From positions 27,195,001 to 27,259,000 of the forward strand of contig OY292275.1 in assembly GCA_958496175.1 (NCBI GenBank): a DNA stretch of 64,000 nt. The letters are read 5' to 3'. Below, in pieces: positions 35,996 to 46,765 of the stretch (the first letter of the stretch is position 1; every line of letters begins with the position of its first letter). This DNA comes from Sisyra terminalis (Eukaryota; Arthropoda; Insecta; Neuroptera; Sisyridae). The notes below the pieces were generated by a model. It saw only the letters and a list, made by a program, of their open reading frames with translations. It did not search any database and was not told the origin of the DNA. The translations under genes were made by a program, and so were the position numbers.

Positions 35996-36412
35996 CAAGG
36001 GTCCCCAGCCTTGTTGCTCCCAAGAGCATATTCGGCGGCCATAGACGGCGAACACCATTTATTTTTTAAGGTATATTTACAGTAGAATATAACAAATTAT
36101 ACGTACAAGTAATGTACAAAAAATTTGAAAATTTTGATAATTGGGTTGAATTTGGAGAACGCATTGCAAGAGAACGTCATTACAGAGATATAGACAAACC
36201 AAACTATCCCTAAAAGATGCTATTTCAACCAGCCAAATTGTAGCAAAGTAATTATTTTCACTTATTTCTCTGTTTAATTACTAAATATATATTTTTTTTA
36301 CAATATTTAATTACAGAAATTATTTCTTTTAAAGTAGCCGTACATCGGCGGGCACACATAAAACGGTCGACAGGCGCTATGGTTCCCGCGAGAATATAAT
36401 TGGGAACCACCG
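35996..36412. mobile_element. Non-autonomous hAT-type element (417 bp)
   Basis: The left end CAAGGGTCCCCAGCC and the right end (reverse complement CGGTGGTTCCCAATT) fit the short, loosely matched hAT terminal repeat C-N-R-N-GGTYCCC. A perfect 8-bp target duplication (CTCTATAG) flanks it, the hallmark length for hAT. Subterminal GC-rich words (GGCGGCCATAGACGGCG; CATCGGCGGGC) are typical of such elements. The interior has no transposase frame. Confidence 0.75.
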
Positions 36413-36420
36413 CTCTATAG
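36413..36420 (+). repeat. 8-bp target-site duplication, right copy
   Basis: CTCTATAG, identical to 35988-35995. Confidence 0.75.
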
Positions 36421-38770
36421 GCGAACGGTTCTCTAATAAATATATTTGGAGTCCAAAATCTCTTATTTACTATGTATCCTAAGAAGATATAACATGTGTT
36501 TTCTATTTCATTTGTGTAATCTCAACGTCACTCACAAGTTTGATGCGACTTTGACTAGGTACATATTTTTATTTTATTCCAACAATAACTCTTTGATTAT
36601 GGATATCTTTTAGTTGTTAACACGAAAAAAAAGTATTTATTTTCTGAACGCTGCACTATAGCGACCGATTGCATTGAGAAATGTAGTACGAATGTTACAA
36701 AATTTATTATTTTCTTCATGAAAAAAAATAACTTATCCCAGAACCAAGTTTTCTTGTTCAATAATTCGCAAGTATTGGTTTTAACTCGAAGAAGTAACAA
36801 TTGAAACTAAATAGTCGCAGTAGAGAATTATAAATGAAGAAAAAGAATGAAAATCTTAATAAAACTTTAATTACTACTTTTCTTGAATATTGAATTTAAA
36901 TTCTTTAGATTTGAAAATCTAAACTTGTAAAAGAAACTTAATATCTTTACATTCAGTTTCAAGCACGTTTTTAATTAGAAATAGTGTAAGACTAAACAGA
37001 ATACATATTTTAATAGATACAGAACGATAAAAAGATGAAATAAAATTTAACTTTACTTTACATTTTCGTGATAAAACAGTTAAAACTTTCAAATACTCGG
37101 TTAAAATTCATTAAATGATGTGAAAAAATGGCAATTGTAAAGTTTCTTATTTATTTGTCGAAAAAGTATTTTGAGAAGTTTGCATTTTTATTTCAAATAA
37201 AGAAAAACAAGTTTTGATTATCTTTAGTACAATGTGGGTAGCGAAGTGATCTTTCAGGGGCGAAACAATGACTATATATATAATTACCTGAGCCTGTCGT
37301 GATTTTTATTAGAAACTAGAAAAACAAATCCCTTTGTTCGATGTAAATAGCTCCAACTTCTTTTGATTTTACGTTCATTAATAATTCCAGGTTGTAAGAG
37401 TAGCTATATACGACCAACTGCGACATCGCGTCCCGTTACTATACAACGATTCACACTTCAATTCTTATGACTTGGTAGTTACGAGGGACACTATAGTACT
37501 TTTTAATAATTTAAATAGTAATTATTGAACTACAATATAAAAGAAAATGGTATTCATGTTTTTAAGATATCATTAAACAAAAAAGAAAATTGAAAAACCA
37601 TTTTTAGTTTTTCACTTTCAATTTATACACATTTTATTTGAAAAAAAAAACTTTATTTATTAAAACAAGCAAAAATTTTATGACTTTTTATGATATATTC
37701 TCAAAAATGGTTTATTTTTACGATTTTCCTTGAATACTCTCCGTAAATTTAATCAATCAATACTTGAAGTTCGTTGGAGACTAAAATATTTTATTAATAC
37801 CCCTGATACTAGCCAACAGTAAAGTACTTAATTATGATTTTTGAGAACAAAGGATTTCTCTTTATTGTACTGTAAATTTTGTTGATTTGTTCTATTGATT
37901 TTTTGTTTTACTAAAACAAATTATTTTTAACAAGTAAGTTAAAATTATAGTCAAAAAAACATATACAAACCCTACAAATAATTATTTTTGGTATTTTTTT
38001 TTTTGTTGTTGTCTTGCAATAAAGTTATCTATTTTTCTAGTGCCATTTTTATCCATTTTAAACCCGTGTAGCGCCTTTTGAAAGTTTCCATCAGCTAATC
38101 CTTTGTAAATTTGCGATAATCAATATTATGTGTAATCTAAATATCATATTTCATACTATATAAAAAACAGAGATTTTAGTATGGAAAAATAATGTTTTCT
38201 ACACGAATATTTGTTAAACTTACGTATTTAAAAGTGCATATTTCATGAATATTGACACTAACTATTTCTTCAATAAAATTTGAGCCAAGGAACACACGAC
38301 TCATTTATTTTTTATAAGTCGTCATTTTAGTATAACTGGATGCATTGGAATCGTCAAATGCATCTTTTTTCTTAAAGTTCTTTTTTTACATTGCATTCAA
38401 AAAAATTTTGGAGGAGACAAGGAAAGAAAACATAACTACAAGCTAGAAAAATGTTAGATTGTTTATTTTTGAGCAAGAAGGAAATTATTGGAAGGAAAAA
38501 ACAGTTTTAATTTACATTAAATATTTTTTTACAATAATTGATGTTATTAAAGTTTTTTTTTCAGATGAAAAAGACAGTCCTAAATTCATAGTGCATGCAT
38601 GATTATGTTTTGTAATTTCATTTTATACTCATTTATAATAATAAATGTTCGTTTTTCCTTTGTTAATTTCAATACGTAAAAACTATAAAATCTTGAAATC
38701 ATATTTTGAAAATCATCAAACAATTTTACTTTTAGTTAATCAATGCTATAGCGTTGTTTATTTTATTTTT
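36421..38770. other. Noncoding stretch
   Basis: AT-rich. A less AT-rich block at 37390-37490 has no open frame. No gene or element recognised. Confidence 0.45.
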
Positions 38771-39129
38771 TTAATTGTTATTTACCGTCGCTTTATAACT
38801 ATTTAGGTCTTAAGCGACTTTAGGATTAATAAAAATTCGTAATTGAGAAATATTGAAAATTTACTCGATACAAGGATCGAACCCAACACCTACGAGGTTT
38901 GGAACATTTTTTCATTTTGAAATGATTTATTCGAACCAATAATATTTACATTTACATATACACATTAACAAAAATATACATAATTAGTCTTTTTTCTTTT
39001 GTACGTAATTTCGTTGTTTCTTCTAGGATAGTTTAATCTACGTTTCTGATATTTTCAAAAACACTAATATAGTTTGTACATATGTGTAGTTTTGGAGCGA
39101 TCACCTAAACCACTCAGCCACCAGTAGGC
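38771..39129 (-). repeat. tRNA-Ser-like SINE, copy 5, split by an insertion
   Basis: On the - strand the head AAGCCTACTGGTGGCTGAGT, GGTTTAGGTGATCGCTCC (39091-39129) and the rest from GTAGGTGTTGGGTTCGATCC (38876-38895) to the tail ACGGTAAATAACAATTAAAA (from about 38771) are the best-preserved SINE sequence in the window. About 180 bp (38905-39086) interrupt it. The interrupted site AGGTTTGGA / AGTTTTGGA appears on both sides, like a roughly 9-bp target duplication. Confidence 0.7.
38905..39086. mobile_element. Unidentified insertion within SINE copy 5
   Basis: About 180 bp of AT-rich noncoding DNA separates two halves that are continuous in the other SINE copies. Near-identical AGNTTTGGA words at the junctions suggest insertion with target duplication. 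I could not identify terminal repeats or a family. Confidence 0.45.
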
Positions 39130-42100
39130 TTTTATTTTTTGAAAATTATTTTTAGAAAATGTGTATTCCGAGTAAATACGAGAGTCTTATTTTAGAATTT
39201 CGATTTATTAACGATTTGTTAATCATACTCTGATAATTTTTTATTCCCCAAAGTATTTGAATATGATGAAATAATTTAGCTTAAAACTCAGCTAGCTTTA
39301 AAATCTGAATCTTTTAATTCCTTTTAATATTAGCAACTTAAAGTAAAGCGTAATTCTCAATGGATTTTTCATTAAACATAATGTCATATAATTAAAATTT
39401 TAATATTTAAAACTGTCCTTTATATTTTACTTTATCAGTGGACTAAGTCTTTTGAAAATGCTGTTTTAATTTGTATGTAGAGATTGAATTTAAACTTTTG
39501 AATTTGTGAGTTTACCTACAAACATTATTTTCTTTTGGTACAACATAGTAAAGAAATCGAATGAAATAAAATACGAACCACGTAAAAATCTCTCATTTGA
39601 TATTCACTTCAGTAAAGAAAATAAATGTGTTTCAATGATTCTTTTGTTTACAATTTTACTGGATTGTTCAACATATAACATAAAAGGAGGAAATTATCCT
39701 CTTCGCATTCATGTGAATGTATTTTGTTCTTTATATTTTCAATGATTAAGGGTGGGCATTTAGTTACAAACGACAGGAATTTGAAAATGCGTTTTATTTA
39801 ATCTTCTATATAGAAAATGATTGCAAGAAAAGCATGATATACTGAAATAAACTTTAAATAAAGTTAAAGTTTATACTGGAAAAAATAAGTTTTTATTTTA
39901 TTTTTTTTTTTTTTTTGAGAGACATCAATACAAACCAACAATTTTAATTTCCTCGAGCATGTTCTTAAATTTTGGTAACATTTTATAGATATAGGAAAAA
40001 AATCTAAACAGTAAAATTGTGAAATGAAAGTCGTTTACGACAACGTTACTACACTTTTCTTCCCCCTAATCATAAAACGTTATATCTTTCGAAATTATTT
40101 TCTACCCCAATTTTGAAAGGTTCCTAATAAAACATTATTTTTATGTTAGTGCGTACAGCCTATAATACTCAAAATGAAATATTGACAGGTTATAAATATT
40201 TTCCAATAAGAAACTCTTATTTTTATAAAACTTAATGTTTGCACGTACGTCGGTTTTCCGCGGAATTTCATTATAATATTGAAATTTATTTTTGCGTTTC
40301 TTTCGTAAATATTTGTATTGATAATATTAGCACATAATAAAGACATTTTTTTAAAAATTGGCATTCAATTTCTTTGTTGGAGTAAACGAATTTGTTTATT
40401 TCGTAAAATTATCGTTCACAATTTATCAATGGCATAATAAATATTAAAAACAAAATATAAATAATCAATATTTTTTTTTTAAATTTAATTCATTTCGATT
40501 CTTAATGCGACTTTTGTAAAAATAAAAAAAAATCCTTTATTAAACTTATTTTTAGCCATAGGTACATATCGTCGGTTTTCGACAAAAATGAACAAATCAA
40601 AATTGAACGATTTTTATAAAACCGCATTCAATTTTATAATTATAAAAAAATGGTTTCAGATTCATTATTTAAAGCGAAATTATGATAATTAATTGTTGTT
40701 TATGATCATTAATATGATCATTATTGTTTTCAATATCCATTTATATGGGATCTAATAAAGGATAATTTTTTAAAGTGTTATATTTACAAAGTAGGAGGTA
40801 GCGGTATCAATTGCAGCATGATTAATAATTTCATGTAAAATATTACTGTTATTCAATTTTCGCTGATAAAATTAAAATTTTGGTACATTACTGATTGATA
40901 CTTTTATTATATTTTTTTCTTTGTTAGCAAGTTAAGATATCCGCTTTGAACAGAGTTCATAAAGATATGCATAAGTTTAAAAAATGAAATTTAAGGTATT
41001 TATTTTGTATGAACATTGTAAATTTGTTCATACAAGGGATTGGTTGTGAACTTTAGTAAAGTTGAAAATATTTATTTATGGTTTATTTTAAACCACTTTA
41101 CACCATTCTCATTTCCTTTACGGCATACTATATCATACTAAACTAGTAAAACCCGGCCGACATGTCCTGCCAGTTTATATCATATTAACTGTAAATATAT
41201 AAATTGAATTTTTATAAAAAAAGTTCGTGAAATATTAAAAATACCTCCCTTAGTAACTCGCAATACCCTTTATTGTACGTATTGTAACTTACTGTCAAGT
41301 TATACATTTTGTAATTAAGTCTTAAGAATAATTACAATACCTTAAAAATTACGATGAAAAATTTCCCTTAATAACTTACAGAGTCCTTCACTGTACCTAT
41401 TGTGACTCTTCTTAGTCTCCCGATTTAATAAAAACTAAAGAAAATGAAACGAAAATGAACTAAAGTATTGCAATTATCAGCAAATAACGTTAATCACATT
41501 AAATTTATTTTTTGATGAACAATAATTAATAAACTAAAGTTAACAAAAGTTAATTAAGGTTGAAGTAATGTAATGGCACTTTACATGCATATGAGAATAT
41601 TGCATTGAATTATTATGTGTATTCGTAATGCAATCTATTTGCATATTTGATCTAAGAACTGAAAGGATTCAATGCTTTGAAAGATGTAGGTATATAAATT
41701 GGAGACATGAATAAGAGATGAGAGCAAATCTTCAAATTAATATGTTAGTAATTACTTCCGTACCTATAAATATTAAATTTGGATTAAATAATGTACTATT
41801 TCTTTGATCTTTTCTTTGATATGATTAAAAAGGTAAAACGAACAGTTTAAATAGTAGTTTATTACTTCCTAGGAAACATTTGAATACTAGCTGTATTATG
41901 GTGAAGTTTATAAAAACTTAATAACTGAACCAGCTAATATTAATAAGCTTTAAAACTATTGGTTTTTATTTCAAGTTAATTCATAATATTTTAATTGAAG
42001 CTTGTATGTAATACCTTCACAAGTTTATACGGTTAAAATTTTCGCGAGTCTGCGTTAATAATCCAGTTAACGAAGAATTAATATTTACAATACCCTTAAA

Positions 42101-42680
42101 CCCTTTACATCCTGGTTACATAGTTAAACCATAACCACCATCATTTTTTGCGCCCTATTGTATTTGTAAATGTACATTGACACAAGGAAATCTTAGAACT
42201 AGGCTTAATTCAAACTATTTTGTATTGCTTTTGCTTTAATTGTCCCTTATCCTATGGTGGAACTAGTATCGTAATTTCATCGTTTTAATATTCTTGTATT
42301 CTAATAAGACTCTGTTCTTTTTATTTATCTTTTGCTTTACATTTTATTTGGCTAAGTAGTTTTTAATTCAGTATTTCTTTCTTCCTACAACACACAACTG
42401 ATAAACACCGAAAACATACCTGTTTTTATAAAACGCATGTCTCTTTTTGGCGGTATTTGACAACTGGGGTTCAAAGTTGGCAAACATTCAAGTTGGTCGT
42501 GTTAAAATTGCCTTTAAAAATGTTTTGTTCGCTATACTCAGAAACATTGTATATGATGCTTTACTCTGTCTTTTACTTTACCCAAAAATGCTCCGATCAG
42601 ATGTCTTTTTAAGTTAGCATAACACTCCAATGCTATTTGAAGTAGAAAAAGGTGTCCTCAGATAGCGATAAACTTATTTT
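39130..42680. other. Long noncoding AT-rich stretch
   Basis: No convincing coding frame or complete mobile element. A long T-run lies at 39897-39916. Confidence 0.5.
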
Positions 42681-42822
42681 TTTAAATTGTTATTTATCGT
42701 CACTTAATAACTTATAATTATAATAACTTTAAAAATCTTTAGCGACTTTAGGATTACTAAAAATCCGTCATTCAGATACCAGTTTTGGAGCATCCACTTT
42801 GACCGCTCAGCCACCAGAAGAC
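42681..42822 (-). repeat. tRNA-Ser-like SINE, copy 6 (internally deleted)
   Basis: On the - strand: CTTCTGGTGGCTGAGCGGTC, AAAGTGGATGCTCCAAAACT, GGTATCTGAATGACGG, then ATTTTTAGTAATCCTAAAGT and the tail GACGATAAATAACAATTTAA. The B-box segment found in copy 5 is deleted. It ends 8 bp before Helitron B. Confidence 0.7.
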
Positions 42823-43280
42823 TATAATATTCTATACTAATATATAAAATTCTTACGTCTGTACATTGCGATTATGAACACAATTTTAAGATAAATATTT
42901 GTTTCAAGAGGCCCTTATTCCAAATTTAAAATTTTTGTCTGTCTGTCTGTGTGTTCCGATTTAACTAAAGAACGGAACAACCGAATTTAAGGAAATTTGG
43001 TATTAAGATACAACACAATTTCCAACTCACATTAGGTTACCTATCATCCCTTGAAAATGATAAAGAATGGTATTTTCTAGGGATGAAAACAAAAAAAAAA
43101 TACTTTAAACATGCGAGTTATATATCATTGGAAAGGTAATTAAAAGTTAGAAAATAATATGTAAAAATATTTTCAGTTGAACTTAAAAAAAGCACAGTAA
43201 ATTCAATTTAAAGTCTAAAAAAATGCCTCTTTGAAATATAAAAGTTTATATATATAAAATATATTAAACACATAGTTGAA

Positions 43281-43360
43281 GTTAATAGCGTAATAGCTTA
43301 CGTATCTGATATTCTGATACTCTTAAGTAAGCAGACGTGGGTTCGAATCTCACAGTAAAC
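43281..43360 (+). pseudogene. tRNA-like pseudogene inside Helitron B
   Basis: GTTAATAGCGTAATAGCTTA gives the A-box region, and GTGGGTTCGAATCTCAC is a well-formed T-arm (five pairs, TTCGAAT loop), followed by T9, a Pol III terminator. The length is 80 nt with room for a long variable arm (Leu/Ser class). The acceptor stem pairs poorly and no convincing anticodon arm is left. It is better preserved in the B-box than copy A's unit. Confidence 0.6.
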
Positions 43361-45004
43361 TTTTTTTTTACAAAATTGTTGTAAATAGACCCTTAGAGTT
43401 GTTCAATACGGAAATATTAACGAAACAATGTAATAGTAGTAATAATAATAATAATAGTATAACTTAATAAAACTAAAATAAAACTTAAAATAAATACGTT
43501 TTTAAAACTGTGCATACATAAAATCCTGTATTGATATACTCCCTCTGATTGATGAAATTTTAATATTCGATGTATTCCTTATAAGAAGTAAACATCTGTT
43601 AAGCATTTTTTTTTTTTTGAAAATTGCGTCCCTAAAAGAGTAAAAGAGGTGACTAAGTTTGTATGAGAAAATGAAGAGTTAATCAATAATCAAAATTTTG
43701 AATTTAATAAGTGGAATTGATAAATAAATAATTAATTATCATTAAGTTTCGGTTTTTGTTATATCATTTTAATAACAGAATTTTAAATAACGTCCTTTCA
43801 CTTAATTAGTATGAAAATGTATGTTGTAGGTACTTATACCAAATACCAAAGAGGCGGTTTTTAATTTTTATTTGTTTTTCAACAATCAAACTTTTAAAAA
43901 TCCAACTTTTATTAACCAATGATTGTGATCTGGAGCAATTATATATTTTGCTGAAAAGTATTAAAGAAGAAATTTTTTATTATATATTTCATTAAAAATT
44001 AAAATATACAATCTTCCAAACTAGCTTTTCCTTGGTATTTAGATCAATTTGAACAATAATTACTGTTATTGAAAATAAATAAAGTATTATAATTTGCTTC
44101 CACGCTTTCCATCTATTTCCAACAATTTTGTATGGTCAACGTTCAAATGTGCGATTCATGTAATTGATTGATTGATTCCTGATAATCAAAATAGAGGTCA
44201 TATTTTTTTTGTCTTACATTGTATTTTCAAATATAAGTGCATATTTGTGTCGATGAAATTTGGAAAGTGTTTTTCTTATACGATGTATATATATAATAAG
44301 AAAGGGTTTTTGGATAATTCCTTCTCTAAAAGTGTGAAAAATGGTGCTAAGTTTGTACGGCATACCGTCTAATAAACAATCGAAATTTCAAATTTAATTA
44401 TCAAAGTACCGTTTAAGATGAAAGGTAATTACCCTTTATTATAAAATAAAGTTGGTGTAATATTGGAAACAAAAACTTTGGGTCTGCTTAAAAAATTAAA
44501 CTCTGATAGATATATTTGAAAGTGATTAGGTTAAGTTTATAAGTGAGCATTAAGTTTTTTGGCTTTCATATATTGTAAACCTGAAAATCCGAAACACGTA
44601 TTCACAAATAAATAAATAAATTCAGCGAACTAAAAGAAAATGCTTTAATTATATAGTTGAAATTCAGATATTTTATTTATAAGTGCATAGATACACAATG
44701 GTTATGCTTGATTATGGAAGAACTGGATTTCGTGCAATTGAACAAATTGTAATTTTACGGTAGTTTTGTACATTGCAATAGGTAGTGTAATAGTTTTGAG
44801 AAAAAAGTTCATTCGAGAGTCGAGACAATGAAATGGTATTTCTACAAATATTCTAAATCTAGACCCTTTACTTCTGTTATTTTGACGCAAGTGTTTTAAG
44901 TAACTTTTTATTTGTTTTAAGTCACAATTAAAACCGTTTTTATTGAACTTGGCAATATTTTTTATTGTGTATAGATGCTGATTGATTTACGGATTATTTG
45001 GTTG

Positions 45005-45024
45005 ACGGTAGGTATACCTACCGT
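45005..45024. repeat. 20-bp perfect palindrome in Helitron B
   Basis: ACGGTAGGTATACCTACCGT, identical to 22864-22883 in Helitron A. Confidence 0.9.
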
Positions 45025-45295
45025 AGGTGTACGCAATAGACATACTCTTTTTAGATATTTATAAATATTTTTTGAAAATTAATTGATTATTACATAAAAG
45101 TATTTTATTCTTTGCAACAGTTTATTAAATGTGTCTTTTTCAAGTTAACATAATAGTGTTTCTAAGTTTGATTATGCTTTTCGTAAAAGAAATAAGAAAA
45201 ATAAAAATTTTCATTTACCACTACAAATAGCAAATCTAAAAAGAAAATATAATCTACACCTACGTTACGCAGACGAAGTTGCGGGGATCAGATAG

Positions 45296-46304
45296 CCTTT
45301 AATATACGCCTATTATTTTTCAATATTTTTAAAACAACGATTAACTTTTGGGGTTATATATTTCCTGACCATGAATTACTTTTACTGTTTAGTTTTTAAT
45401 AGTATACATTTCCTCTTCATCCAAGTAGAAATTGTTGTAGGTTTCTAAAGAAAACGTATCGACCGGGTATTGTGTATCAACATGGATAAAGTGTTTCATG
45501 TCCTTGTCTAATACAAAAATAAGTGCCGAAATGTTTCTCAAAGGTACTACTGCCAATATTGGCTTCGATGAGAACATTGCTGTTTCATTGTGTTCGACAA
45601 AAAGGATGGTGAGGTATTTTGAATTGCAAAGATGTTGGTTAAGCTTTTAAAATAATTTATTTTGAAGTTTAGCAATACTTTTCCACGGTCTATAAATGCT
45701 TATTGCTTAAAGACACACCTTTTTAATCTTTTAATGTTGTTAACTTTTCATTTATAATTTGGTTGAATTAAAGCTGTTTTCTTTTAATTCTTCTGACTGT
45801 TAAAATCATGCATTTCATTTTAATTAATATCAAAAAATAAAATGTTTGGTACAACTGTACAAGTAGCTTTCAGAAGTGTCAAAATTTAGCGACGTCTTAT
45901 TTCCCACTTGATTTTTAATTTAATTGGCGAATAAATTTGATTGTAATGAAAAATTAACTACAAAAGAGAAAATTGTACTATATTAGAATTGAATAACTGA
46001 AAAATTTTTGAGTCGAATTAAAAACAAAAGAGAAAATGAAACGTCGCCAAATTTTGATACTTCTAAATGTTGCATGTACCAAATATTTATCTTCCTAAAG
46101 ACTATGAGGCAATATAATTTTCTAAAAAAATTGAAGTTACTATTGTTAGTTTTTATTTAATAATAACAATATAAAAAAAATGTTTGTCCATTTTCTAACC
46201 ACTTTATGACTGACCACAAGTTATATGAAAATATCAAAACTAATAACTGATGGTTTTGTTTAGGTTTAACATCATCATTAGTACAACGTAGGCACATCCT
46301 AGGT
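45296..46304. other. Noncoding stretch with one coding-like open frame
   Basis: A - strand frame at 45389-45577 (62 codons) has a balanced composition unlike the AT-driven frames around it (for example PILAVVPLRNISALIFVLD and HVDTQYPVDTFSLETYNNF) and could be a displaced exon or transposon fragment. No family was recognised and no splice context was established. The remainder is AT-rich noncoding DNA. Confidence 0.2.
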
Positions 46305-46456
46305 CAGAGGTGGCCTATCCAAATTTTATTGCGGGCCACTTTGTAAATGCATCTTAACGCTGCGGACCACATAAAACACAAAAATATAAATCCCCAATTC
46401 CCTTTATCAGATTTAGATATACGTTACTCATTATTTAAATATATTGGTTATCACCG
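46305..46456. mobile_element. Left part of a likely hAT-type element split by the LINE
   Basis: CAGAGGTGGCCTATCC followed by GCGGGCCAC and GCGGACCAC resembles the terminal and subterminal pattern of hAT elements (CAGNGGTGGCCAACC...GCGGGCC). The matching end would lie at about 51280 (GTTGGTTACCCCTTC) beyond the retrotransposon. No 8-bp duplication of the hAT-type element itself could be confirmed. Confidence 0.45.
46449..46456 (+). repeat. Candidate target-site duplication of the Jockey-type element, left copy
   Basis: TATCACCG abuts the poly-T (poly-A of the - strand element) and recurs at 51168-51175. The match runs four further T's into the tail on this side. Confidence 0.6.

Positions 46457-46483
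<27 letters not shown>
46457..46483 (-). other. Poly-A tail of the Jockey-type element
   Basis: Twenty-seven consecutive T's on + are the 3' poly-A of the - strand element, immediately next to the candidate target duplication. Confidence 0.85.
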
Positions 46484-46487
<4 letters not shown>

Positions 46488-46765
46488 TCTAACTTATTGC
46501 CGAATTGGCTTTCCAGTTTGGCTAATATGTAGAAGCTAACCTTAGTCAGATTCACTTGTCACCTGTTGGGGATTCCATCCCGCGACGGTCCCCACTCACT
46601 TAAATATTATTTGTTTTATATATATTTTTATTTATTTCTTTGTCTTTATTTTATATATATTTTTGTCTTATTTAATTATAAGTTTTACTTATTCGTTATT
46701 TATTTTTTTTCACAAATTACTTTTGTTTTATTAGGATTGGTATTATTTATTTTTTTTTAAATATC

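Larger units (their letters stand above)
42831..45295 (+). mobile_element. Non-autonomous Helitron, copy B (2465 bp)
   Basis: It starts TCTATACTAATATATAAAAT like copy A and stays collinear to the end at GCGGGGATCAGATAG. The 3' tetranucleotide is ATAG instead of CTAG, and the flanks (T before, C after) do not follow the A/T rule, so this copy's ends have mutated or the site has changed since insertion. It keeps the tRNA-like unit (43281-43360), the AAT/AGT repeat (about 43436-43458) and the 20-bp palindrome (45005-45024). Short open frames such as 44172-44372 are not conserved in copy A. It is non-autonomous and older-looking at its ends. Confidence 0.8.

Noticed and set aside
43281..43360. 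A functional tRNA gene
   Set aside because: The B-box and T-arm are good, but the acceptor stem and anticodon arm do not pair well, and the unit is a repeated part of a Helitron.
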